Shown here in pieces: positions 6,236 to 13,142 of a stretch of DNA of 15,092 nucleotides; position 1 is the stretch's first letter; each line of letters starts with the position of its first letter. Source of the stretch: Bacteroidota bacterium (GTDB lineage Bacteria > Bacteroidota > Bacteroidia > NS11-12g > UBA955); NCBI GenBank assembly GCA_947450015.1, contig CANFUB010000032.1:1-15092 (forward strand), written 5' to 3'. Under the pieces are notes generated by a model. It was not told the DNA's origin. It worked only from the letters and a program-made list of their open reading frames with translations, and searched no databases. The translations under genes were made by a program, and so were the position numbers.

Positions 6236-7444
6236 TTAAACCAATTGAACGGTTAGTCCGGTTCTTAATTTTGGCTCAATATAGGTAGATTTTGGCGGCA
6301 TTATCAATCCTTGGTCTGCAATTTTAAAGACCTCTTCAATGTCACAAGGATAAACAGTGAATACAACATCATAGGTTCCCTTTTTAACTTCATCATCGAT
6401 GTGCTGAATAGGCGTATTACCCTTGATATATGTAAGTCGGTGATCGGTTTTTGAATCGGTAATGTGAAGTTTTTCTCTGAACACAAATGCTTCGAGAATT
6501 GAAACATCTAAGGCATTAACTGCGCTTGTAGAATCAATGGCACCCTTGAATTTTAGATTGAACCAACCTAAAGAGGTACAAAGTCCAAAAGTTTTGGGCG
6601 CTTGGGGAACCACCATATTTGAAGCTTCACTGATGTCGAAATGGGATTTCAGATTTTCAATAAATTCGCTAGCATCAAATGCATTATCTGATTTATACGC
6701 TCTATAAAAACTATCAATGTGTAAGTGATTCGCTGGTACCAAAAATGCTAAATATTTGCCATTCTCAACACCTGCCTTATGATAATAGCCAGCTGAAGCC
6801 GCGCTTCTGTGGTGGCCATCGGCAATGTAAAAATGGGCCAAGGTTTGATAGGCTTTATTAAAATCAGCAATTAATTCTAGGTTTTTAACCTTGTAAATGG
6901 TGTGTTGGCGATTCACTTCATCTGTGAAGTCAATATCTGGCAACTGTTTTTCAATCACCAAGTTTAGTAAATTCTCAACTTGGGCATTCGCGAAATGGGT
7001 CAATAAAACGGGTTCGCCAATGGCACCACAAATACGAATGTGATCAATCAGTTGATTTTCCTTTTCTGTTAAAGTGTTTTCATGCACCTTAATTTTATCA
7101 TCATAATAGTCTTTGGCAGAAACATTGCAAATTAATCCAAGGTATTGTTGATTGTTTTCCTTGTTTAATTGAGAATATACGTATAAAGTATCTTCCGTGT
7201 CTTGTACCATGGTTTTATCGGCTATTAAGCGCTCAATTGCTTGCTTCGATAATGGAAAATGCTTGTCAGGATTTTTTTCTTCATCAAATTTCAAGTAGGG
7301 TTTTACAACTTGTAAATAGGTACTTGGATTCGTTTGAATGATTTCCATCTGTCGCTTTTTATCATCGACATGGGTATTGGCCGAAACTTTAATTTCGAGT
7401 CCAGGTGCTGGCAGCAAGGCCTTAAAAGGATAAATTTCTGGCAA
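6236..7444 (-). CDS. DUF1015 domain protein in the serine operon
   Basis: A 402-residue cytoplasmic protein with DUF1015 signatures as I know the family: the N-terminal P-F-K-A-L (6-10), A-D-G-H-H-R-S-A-A-S at 208-217 and the C-terminal P-P-K-S-T-Y-I-E-P-K-L-R-T-G at 383-396. Length is normal for the family (about 400-450). Its function is not firmly established. The D-G-H-H-R block resembles the nucleotide-binding motif of the ParB/sulfiredoxin fold, which also includes free-serine kinases (SerK, SbnI); with its place behind serC-serA, a role in serine metabolism is a reasonable inference, not shown. There is no usable ATG: the first in-frame Met is residue 33, inside the conserved N-terminal region. 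Translation must begin at TTG (7442-7444) or CTG (7448-7450), just after the tandem TAA TAA that ends serA, in the same frame as serA. Confidence 0.85.
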   Translation of the reverse strand: MPEIYPFKALLPAPGLEIKVSANTHVDDKKRQMEIIQTNPSTYLQVVKPYLKFDEEKNPDKHFPLSKQAIERLIADKTMVQDTEDTLYVYSQLNKENNQQYLGLICNVSAKDYYDDKIKVHENTLTEKENQLIDHIRICGAIGEPVLLTHFANAQVENLLNLVIEKQLPDIDFTDEVNRQHTIYKVKNLELIADFNKAYQTLAHFYIADGHHRSAASAGYYHKAGVENGKYLAFLVPANHLHIDSFYRAYKSDNAFDASEFIENLKSHFDISEASNMVVPQAPKTFGLCTSLGWFNLKFKGAIDSTSAVNALDVSILEAFVFREKLHITDSKTDHRLTYIKGNTPIQHIDDEVKKGTYDVVFTVYPCDIEEVFKIADQGLIMPPKSTYIEPKLRTGLTVQLV

Positions 7445-7453
7445 AGGCAGTTA

Positions 7454-8410
7454 TTATTTAAAGAAGTTAATGATTTGCTCGGCCATTTCATCACCTATGC
7501 GCTTTTGCGCTTCGGCAGTACTTGCGCCAATATGCGGTGATAAAGAAACGTTGTTAAGATTTAGAATGGCACCATTTACTGGTGGCTCTTTTTCAAATAC
7601 ATCTGTGCCTGCATAGGCTAAATGACCCGCATTTAAAGACGCTATTAAATCAGCTTCACATACTACGCCACCCCTAGCACAATTAATTAAACCAGCGCCT
7701 TTCTTCATCATTGCTAGTTCGGCAGCAGCTATTACGTAACCTTGACCGCCAGGAATATGCAAGCTAACAAAATCGGCTTGTTGTAAAACGGTTTCTTTCG
7801 AAACTGTTTTAATCAATTTCTTGATTGTTGGTATTTGTGCATCAGGATGAAATGTGATTTCAACTTCTGCTTCAGAAATCATGGGATCGAAAGCAATCAC
7901 ATTCATGCCTAAGCCAAATGCCATGCGAGCAGCTTCCCTACCTATCCTTCCAAAACCAATTAAACCGAGTGTTTTACCTTTTAATTCAACACCAGCTGAT
8001 GCGGTCTTTTTTAAGTCGTTAAATTTCTCAATTCCGTTGACAGGCATTTCTCTATTGGTATACTGCAATAAACGACAAATAGAAAACATATGGGCAAATA
8101 CCAATTCGGCAACACTGGTACTACTTGCAGCAGGGGTATTGACTACCGCAACACCTTTTTCTTTGGCATAAGCTGTATCAATATTATCTAAACCAACCCC
8201 AGCTCTACCAACTAATTTTAAATTAGGCGCAGCATCCATTACCTCTTTGGTGACCTTGGTTGCACTGCGCACAAGTAAAACATCGTATGCATTTAATTTA
8301 GAAGGCAAATCTTCTTGCGCCACTTTGTTGGTGTCAATAGAAAAACCTTGTGCTTCTAGGGCAATTTTAGCCGAAGCATCTATGCCATCATTGGCTAATA
8401 TTTTTATCAT
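7454..8410 (-). CDS. serA: D-3-phosphoglycerate dehydrogenase, short form
   Basis: NAD-dependent cytoplasmic enzyme that oxidises 3-phosphoglycerate to 3-phosphohydroxypyruvate, the first step of serine synthesis. The 318 residues cover the catalytic and NAD-binding domains of the D-2-hydroxyacid dehydrogenase family. Visible are V-R-S-A-T (47-51), G-R-A-G-V-G-L-D-N-I-D (68-78), the Rossmann loop G-x-x-G-F-G-R-I-G at 149-157, the substrate/catalytic Arg246 in C-A-R-G-G, Glu275 in the D-V-F-E-K-E-P-P segment, and His293 in S-P-H-I-G-A. The C-terminal ACT domain of E. coli SerA is absent, so serine feedback through that domain is not possible. serC is 15 bases upstream on the same strand, which separates this reading from other 2-hydroxyacid dehydrogenases. 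The gene ends with two consecutive TAA codons. Confidence 0.93.
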   Translation of the reverse strand: MIKILANDGIDASAKIALEAQGFSIDTNKVAQEDLPSKLNAYDVLLVRSATKVTKEVMDAAPNLKLVGRAGVGLDNIDTAYAKEKGVAVVNTPAASSTSVAELVFAHMFSICRLLQYTNREMPVNGIEKFNDLKKTASAGVELKGKTLGLIGFGRIGREAARMAFGLGMNVIAFDPMISEAEVEITFHPDAQIPTIKKLIKTVSKETVLQQADFVSLHIPGGQGYVIAAAELAMMKKGAGLINCARGGVVCEADLIASLNAGHLAYAGTDVFEKEPPVNGAILNLNNVSLSPHIGASTAEAQKRIGDEMAEQIINFFK

Positions 8411-8425
8411 GTTTCTTAAGTGAAA

Positions 8426-9484
8426 TTAATTATTGAAAGTTCTCATTACATTTACTAAGGCTTCAACACTTTCAAGAGGTAATGCATTGTACATACTTGC
8501 TCTGTATCCACCGGCAGAGCGGTGACCTTTAATTCCAGAAATACCAGCAGCTTTCCATGCAGCATTAAATTTATCTTCTAATGAAGCATCGGTTAACACA
8601 AAACAAGCGTTCATTTGTGAACGGTCTTCGGTTGCAATGCTACCTTGGAACAATGGATTACTATCTATTTCGCTGTACAATAAATTGGCTCTTGCAGCCG
8701 CTCTTTTTTGCATTTCTTCAACACCACCTACTTTTTTCACCCATTTCAAATTTTGCAACATGGCAAAGATTGGAAAAACTGGAGGGGTATTGAACATGGT
8801 TTCCTTTTCAATGTGTAAAGCATAATTCATCATGCTTGGAATTTGACGGCTAACTTTTCCTAAAATATCTTTTCTAACAATAACAACTGTTACACCTGCA
8901 GGACCCATATTTTTCTGAGCGCCAGCATAGATTAAACCGAATTTAGAAACATCTACTTTTCTGCTTAAAATATCAGAACTCATATCACAAACCATGGTTA
9001 CTGGACTATCAGGGAAAGATTGCATTTGGCTACCATAAATGGTGTTGTTGCTGGTGCAATGAAAATAATCTGCATCGGTTGGGATGGTATAATTTTTAGG
9101 TATGTATGAATAATTTTTATCTTCACTACTTGCTACCACTTCAACATTTCCTAGGTATTTAGCTTCTTTAACAGCATTGGCAGCCCATACACCTGTTTTA
9201 AGGTAAGCGCCTTTTTTTTCTAATAAATTATAGGCAACCATTAAGAATTGCGTACTAGCACCCCCTCCTAAAAACAAAATTTCATAACCTTCTGGAACAC
9301 CCATTAATTCTTTTATTGTGGCTTGCGCCTCTTCAACAACTGCAATAAATTCTTTGCCTCTGTGCGAAACCTCTAAAATAGATAACCCTGTGCCTGCAAA
9401 ATTTTTGATGCCTTCGATAGAAGCATCAATGGCTTCTTGTGGTAAAATGGATGGACCTGCTGAAAAGTTGTGAAGTTGTGACAT
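8426..9484 (-). CDS. serC: Phosphoserine aminotransferase
   Basis: PLP-dependent class V aminotransferase: glutamate + 3-phosphohydroxypyruvate gives 3-phosphoserine + 2-oxoglutarate, the second step of serine synthesis; it can also act in pyridoxal phosphate synthesis. The 352 residues match the family's ~360. Diagnostic parts are N-F-S-A-G-P-S at 6-12, the cofactor phosphate loop G-G-G-A-S at 73-77, Asp167 in V-C-D-M-S-S, the Schiff-base Lys191 in [10 protein letters not shown], and the C-terminal [14 protein letters not shown] block (320-333) that binds substrate phosphate. It is first in the operon, with its own promoter, and is followed by serA. No serB phosphatase is present in the window. 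Confidence 0.97.
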   Translation of the reverse strand: MSQLHNFSAGPSILPQEAIDASIEGIKNFAGTGLSILEVSHRGKEFIAVVEEAQATIKELMGVPEGYEILFLGGGASTQFLMVAYNLLEKKGAYLKTGVWAANAVKEAKYLGNVEVVASSEDKNYSYIPKNYTIPTDADYFHCTSNNTIYGSQMQSFPDSPVTMVCDMSSDILSRKVDVSKFGLIYAGAQKNMGPAGVTVVIVRKDILGKVSRQIPSMMNYALHIEKETMFNTPPVFPIFAMLQNLKWVKKVGGVEEMQKRAAARANLLYSEIDSNPLFQGSIATEDRSQMNACFVLTDASLEDKFNAAWKAAGISGIKGHRSAGGYRASMYNALPLESVEALVNVMRTFNN

Positions 9485-9509
9485 TGTTGTATTTTATTTT
9501 TTTCGAATG

Positions 9510-9538
9510 CAAAATTAATCTAATATTGAAACACACAA
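9510..9538 (-). promoter_or_regulatory. Promoter of the serC-serA-DUF1015 operon
   Basis: This is the best two-part promoter in the window. The minus strand has TTG at 9536-9538, an 18-base spacer, and TAATTTTG at 9510-9517, fitting the Bacteroidota TTG / TAnnTTTG pattern. The expected start is near 9503-9506, giving a leader of about 20 bases before the serC ATG at 9484. Only 57 bases separate serC from the divergent gene at 9542. Confidence 0.55.
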
Positions 9539-9541
9539 GCA

Positions 9542-10072
9542 ATGAAAGTAAAAAACATTTTCTTTTTTGTCCTTTTTTTTGGTCTTTTTTCAATTTCGAA
9601 GGCCCAATCAGATGATCTTAATTCACGCGACACCTCGAAAAAAGTACCGTTCAAAAAAAGACTCGTTTATAATTTAGGTGGCGGTGGTGGCGGTGGCAGT
9701 ATCAATGGTGTGTCTTCCTTCAACATTAATTTACAACCTCAAATTGGCTATAAAATTAAAGAGAACTTAATAGCAGGTGTTGGCCTTAATTATCAGTATC
9801 TCAAATACGGTTTATCCAAATACCAAATTTATGGTGGTAATACCTATGTTAGATACCACATTAACTCGCAATTCTTTTTACAAACAGAATACCAAGTCCT
9901 TAATTATAGTTATCAAACGGCAAGCACTGGTTGGAACGACTATTTACTAGCAGGCGGAGGCTATTCGCCAGGTGGTGGTTTTTATATTTCTGCCTATTAC
10001 CTCTTAAAATTTCCAGCGAATAATAATATTTATGGCGCTCCATATGTTATTAGGGCTGGCTTTACTTTTTAA
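9542..10072 (+). CDS. Small outer-membrane beta-barrel protein
   Basis: A 176-residue protein with a clear signal peptide: hydrophobic 5-17, S-K-A cleavage at 21 before Gln22. The mature part alternates hydrophobic and polar residues in short Gly/Tyr/Asn-rich strands, for example 64-72, 75-88, 99-105, 110-123, 134-154 and 164-176, and ends in R-A-G-F-T-F. A terminal Phe with alternating aromatics is the usual mark of an outer-membrane barrel that is folded by the BAM machinery. About eight strands would fit, as in small OmpA/OmpW-type barrels; no OmpA peptidoglycan-binding domain is present. A run of seven glycines (46-52), encoded by mixed GGT/GGC codons, sits near the start of the barrel. 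Ligand or transport role is unknown. The ppk2 gene starts 11 bases after its stop and is probably cotranscribed. Confidence 0.8.
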   Translation: MKVKNIFFFVLFFGLFSISKAQSDDLNSRDTSKKVPFKKRLVYNLGGGGGGGSINGVSSFNINLQPQIGYKIKENLIAGVGLNYQYLKYGLSKYQIYGGNTYVRYHINSQFFLQTEYQVLNYSYQTASTGWNDYLLAGGGYSPGGGFYISAYYLLKFPANNNIYGAPYVIRAGFTF

Positions 10073-10083
10073 AACAACATACC

Positions 10084-10992
10084 ATGCAAAATAAAATAAC
10101 AGAAGACAACAAGATTGTGGTTCGCAATGGCGAAAATTTTAAACTGAAAAAATTTAAACCTGCTTATAACGCTGGCTATTTAGACGAAAAAACAATTAAG
10201 CGCAGTTTAGAAAATTACAAGGAAGCAATTGCCAAGTTACAAGATAAATTATTTGCCCAAGGGAAACATTCCATATTACTTGTTTTACAAGCCATCGATG
10301 CATCTGGAAAAGACAGTTGCATAAAACATGTATTAAGTGGTATCAATCCGCAAGGCTGCAATGTAACAGCATTTAAACAACCAACCGCTGAAGAAATTAG
10401 CCATGATTTTTTATGGAGAACCTATAAGGCATTGCCATCGAAAGGCATCATTGGGGTATTTAACCGTTCGTATTATGAAGAGGTATTGGTTACCAAAGTA
10501 CATCCAGAATTTATATTGAAACAAAATCTGCCTGGCATCAACCGTGTAGAGAACATAGACGAAAAGTTTTGGAACAATAGATACCGCGCCATCAATGAAA
10601 TGGAAAGGCATTTGGTAAAAAGTGGAACAATTATTATCAAACTGTTTTTGAATATGAGCAAGGATGAGCAAAGGGTTCGTTTTTTGGAGCGAACCAATGA
10701 TCCTGCAAAAAAATGGAAATTCAATTTTGGTGATTTAAAGGAACGTAAGCTTTGGAATACTTATCAAAAAGTATATGAAGACATGATTCAGAACACCAGT
10801 AAAAAACACGCGCCTTGGCATATTATACCTGCTGACAACCAATGGGTCAGTCGCGCAATTGTTGGCGATATATTACTAGAGACCATGCAAGCCTTAAAAC
10901 TTACTTATCCTGAATTAACAGCGGAAGCATTAAAATTATTAGAACAAGGTAGGAATGAATTAAAGGCAGAGACTTTAAAAAACACTAAATAA
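10084..10992 (+). CDS. ppk2: Polyphosphate kinase 2 family, class III-like nucleotide kinase
   Basis: PPK2 enzymes move phosphate between inorganic polyphosphate and nucleotides in the cytoplasm. The 302 residues form a single PPK2 domain. Walker A is Q-A-I-D-A-S-G-K-D-S (69-78) with Lys76; the Walker B/lid region is G-V-F-N-R-S-Y-Y-E-E-V-L-V (124-136); a second lid segment is K-W-K-F-N-F-G-D-L-K-E-R (210-221). The I-N-P-Q-G (87-91), H-D-F-L-W-R (107-112) and N-R-S-x-Y-E-x-V-L-V pattern resembles class III enzymes such as the one from Cytophaga hutchinsonii, which phosphorylate both AMP and ADP. That would make it a polyphosphate-driven ATP-regenerating kinase; the class is my reading from motifs. 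The common A-M-D-A-A-G-K-D-G is changed to A-I-D-A-S-G-K-D-S here. Its last codons overlap the next gene, which is convergent. Confidence 0.92.
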   Translation: MQNKITEDNKIVVRNGENFKLKKFKPAYNAGYLDEKTIKRSLENYKEAIAKLQDKLFAQGKHSILLVLQAIDASGKDSCIKHVLSGINPQGCNVTAFKQPTAEEISHDFLWRTYKALPSKGIIGVFNRSYYEEVLVTKVHPEFILKQNLPGINRVENIDEKFWNNRYRAINEMERHLVKSGTIIIKLFLNMSKDEQRVRFLERTNDPAKKWKFNFGDLKERKLWNTYQKVYEDMIQNTSKKHAPWHIIPADNQWVSRAIVGDILLETMQALKLTYPELTAEALKLLEQGRNELKAETLKNTK

Positions 10993-11845
10993 AAATTCGA
11001 CCTGCCATCAAATAGGCCGTATCAAATTCATTCGTTTTAATTTCTGTCGGTTCGCCTATATGCCTGATATAAGACAACAATGCTTCGGTAGGTAAATTAC
11101 CTGTTAGTTTATCGGAGGCAAACGGACAGCCACCAAATCCTCGCATGGCACTATCATATCTGCGACAACCTGCATTGTATGCAGCTGCAATATTTTGTAG
11201 GTAATTATCCGGACGTGTGTGAAAATGCGCCCCAAGTTCAACGCCTGGCAATTGTTGTTGACATGCTTCAAAAATCGTTGCAATGTCTTCCGCATTCGCC
11301 ACCCCAATGGTATCAGATAGGCTAATGGTTTTAACACCAAGCTCGGCAAGGCGCAAACACCAATCAATTGCTATCTTGGTCGACCATTCATCATTGTATG
11401 GATTTCCAAAGCCCATGGATAAATAAACGACCACGTCTTTATTTGCATTCTTGGCAATGTTTAAAATATTTTTTAGCGTTTCAATTGACGCATCGATTCC
11501 ATGGTTCGTATTTCTTTTTTGAAATTGCTCTGAAATACTGAATGGATAGCCGATATAATCTATTTGTTTAAAAGTAGCCGCTTGTTCGGCACCTCTTTCA
11601 TTGGCTACAATTACTAAAAGTTTAGTGTCTGTATTTTGTAAATCAATGGCGTTTAAAACTTCGGCTGTATCAGCAAGCATAGGAACAGCTTTTGGTGAAA
11701 CAAAACTACCACAATCCAAAACATCGAAACCCACCTTCAGCAAAGCATTAATGTATTCAATTTTAGTTGCCGTAGGTATTGCATGGTGAAAGCCTTGCAT
11801 GGCATCGCGAGGGCATTCTATTAATTTAATTCTATCTGTTGCCAT
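10985..11845 (-). CDS. Hydroxymethylglutaryl-CoA lyase
   Basis: A TIM-barrel lyase of the HMGL-like/DRE-TIM family: HMG-CoA gives acetoacetate + acetyl-CoA, the last step of leucine degradation. The 286 residues are close to the usual ~300. Visible are the first-strand metal/catalytic motif I-E-C-P-R-D-A-M-Q-G (9-18; Arg13, Asp14), S-F-V-S-P-K (47-52), D-T-I-G-V-A-N (178-184), the metal-binding G-A-H-F-H-T-R (205-211; His207, His209) and the catalytic cysteine loop G-G-C-P-F-A (238-243; Cys240). The G-G-C-P-F-A loop separates it from isopropylmalate and citramalate synthases. The first motif differs from the common E-V-G-P-R-D-G-L-Q. It begins 27 bases after prfB, with no promoter between, and overlaps ppk2 by 8 bases at its 3' end. 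Other names are mvaB and hmgL. Confidence 0.9.
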   Translation of the reverse strand: MATDRIKLIECPRDAMQGFHHAIPTATKIEYINALLKVGFDVLDCGSFVSPKAVPMLADTAEVLNAIDLQNTDTKLLVIVANERGAEQAATFKQIDYIGYPFSISEQFQKRNTNHGIDASIETLKNILNIAKNANKDVVVYLSMGFGNPYNDEWSTKIAIDWCLRLAELGVKTISLSDTIGVANAEDIATIFEACQQQLPGVELGAHFHTRPDNYLQNIAAAYNAGCRRYDSAMRGFGGCPFASDKLTGNLPTEALLSYIRHIGEPTEIKTNEFDTAYLMAGRIFI

Positions 11846-11872
11846 AAATAGTGTTATAATTTAAAATTGATG

Positions 11873-12983
11873 TTATAAGTCTTTTCCTTTTTCAACAATA
11901 TTACCACCTAAGGCCATCAAATAGCCTTTAATAAAATCATCCAAGTAGCCATCCATCACCACACCAACATTACTCGTTTCTATACCTGTTCTAACATCCT
12001 TAATTAATTTATACGGATGAAAAACATAGTTGCGAATTTGTGATCCCCATTCAATTTTCATTTTACTCGCTTCAATTGCATCACGTGCCTCATTTTGTTT
12101 GCGAAGTTCCAGTTCATACAACTGCGATTTTAACATCTGCATTGCCAACTCACGGTTCTCACCTTGTGAACGCGCCTTTTGACAGATAACAACAATGCCT
12201 GTTGGACGGTGAGTTAATTGCACTTTGGTTTCTACCTTGTTGACATTTTGACCACCTGCACCACCACTTCTACTTGTTTGCAAATCAACATCTGCAGGAT
12301 TCACTTCGATTTTTATTTCGTCATCAATCATGGGATATGCATATACACTTGCGAAAGAAGTATGGCGTTTTGCATTGCTATCAAATGGCGAAATTCTAAC
12401 CAAACGGTGAACACCGCTTTCGCCTTTTAAATACCCATAAGGAAAACTGCCTTCAAATTCTAGTGTGATGGATTTAATACCAGCCACATCTCCTTCTTGC
12501 TTGTCAATTTCAGTTACTGTGTAGCCATTTTTTTCGCCCCACATAATGTACATGCGCGCAAGCATTGATGCCCAGTCGCAACTTTCTGTACCACCAGCAC
12601 CACTGTTAATTGTAAGCACAGCACCTAAACGGTCCTCCTCGTGGCGCAACATGTTTTTCATTTCTAAATCCTCTACTGCAAGCAGTGATTTTTTATAAAC
12701 ATCCTCCACTTCGGCATCGGTGGCTTCGCCAGCATCGCTAAATTCTTTTAGTATTTCGAGGTCAGATATACCTTCTTGGCAAAGCTTATAAGCTTCGGTC
12801 CAAAATTTCTTTTCTTTTATTTTTTTAAGATGTTTTTCAGCCTTGGCACTATCGTTCCAAAAATCGGGTGCAAGGGTTTGAGATTCTTCATCTGCTATTA
12901 AAGCTAATTTCTGTTCGATGTCAAAGATACCTCCCCAAAGCCTCAACACGGCCTCTTATATCCTTCAATTGCTCATTATTCAT
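11873..12983 (-). CDS. prfB: Peptide chain release factor 2, programmed +1 frameshift
   Basis: RF2 releases the nascent protein at UGA and UAA. The gene is read in two frames: codons 1-20 from ATG at 12983 to CTT at 12924-12926, then a +1 shift over the in-frame TGA (12921-12923), and on from GAC at 12920-12922 to the TAA at 11873, 369 residues in all (E. coli RF2 has 365). The joined N-terminus reads [10 protein letters not shown] ... G-R-Y-L|D-I-E-Q-K. The stop-codon recognition tripeptide S-P-F (about 198-200) marks RF2 rather than RF1, and G-G-Q (about 243-245) is the peptidyl-hydrolysis motif. Low RF2 favours the shift, so the gene regulates itself. A reading from GTG at 12949 in the second frame is an artefact. 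HMG-CoA lyase follows on the same strand. Confidence 0.95.
12920..12936 (-). promoter_or_regulatory. prfB programmed +1 frameshift site with internal Shine-Dalgarno
   Basis: In the minus strand the order is GGGGAGG, TAT, CTT, TGA, C. CTT TGA C is the classical slippery stop: the peptidyl-tRNA slips from CUU to UUU while UGA is decoded slowly. GGAGGT (12929-12934) is a perfect match to the anti-Shine-Dalgarno core and has the same position relative to CTT as AGGGGG in E. coli prfB. Confidence 0.93.
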
Positions 12984-12988
12984 AATTG

Positions 12989-12996
12989 CAAAGGTA
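12989..12996 (-). promoter_or_regulatory. -7 promoter element (TACCTTTG) of prfB
   Basis: The minus strand reads TACCTTTG, an exact TAnnTTTG match that ends five bases before the prfB ATG at 12983. The nearest TTG upstream (13008-13010) is only 11 bases away, too close for a standard -33 box. If used, the transcript would begin within two or three bases of the ATG. Confidence 0.4.
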
Positions 12997-13089
12997 ATAC
13001 ATTTAGCCAAGTATCTAATTTTTTTCATAGCCATTTGTAGCTTCAAAAATTTAATTTCATGCAATAGAATAATTTTGTGAAACTAGATA

Positions 13090-13097
13090 TACATTTG
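13090..13097 (+). promoter_or_regulatory. -7 promoter element (TACATTTG) of kup
   Basis: TACATTTG matches TAnnTTTG exactly and lies 45 bases before the kup ATG at 13143, giving a leader of about 40 bases. A TTTG at 13074-13077 is only 12 bases upstream, too close for the usual spacing. Confidence 0.45.
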
Positions 13098-13142
13098 CAC
13101 TTTATTTTCAAAATAGCAATAGAATAACAACACCCCGTTATA

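Noticed and set aside
9677..9699. GGT/GGC run coding for seven glycines, considered as a slippage-prone phase-variation tract
   Set aside because: The codons are mixed and the frame is intact; no homopolymer or perfect short tandem repeat is long enough to suggest switching.
11873..12949. RF2 read from a GTG at 12949 in a single frame
   Set aside because: The first nine residues of that reading do not look like RF2. The true N-terminus is in the other frame and joins through the CTT TGA C site.
12983..13034. In-frame upstream ATGs for prfB at 13028 and 13034
   Set aside because: They would add 15-17 basic, hydrophobic residues not seen in RF2 proteins, and the -7 element at 12989-12996 would lie inside the coding region. 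Kept only as an alternative.
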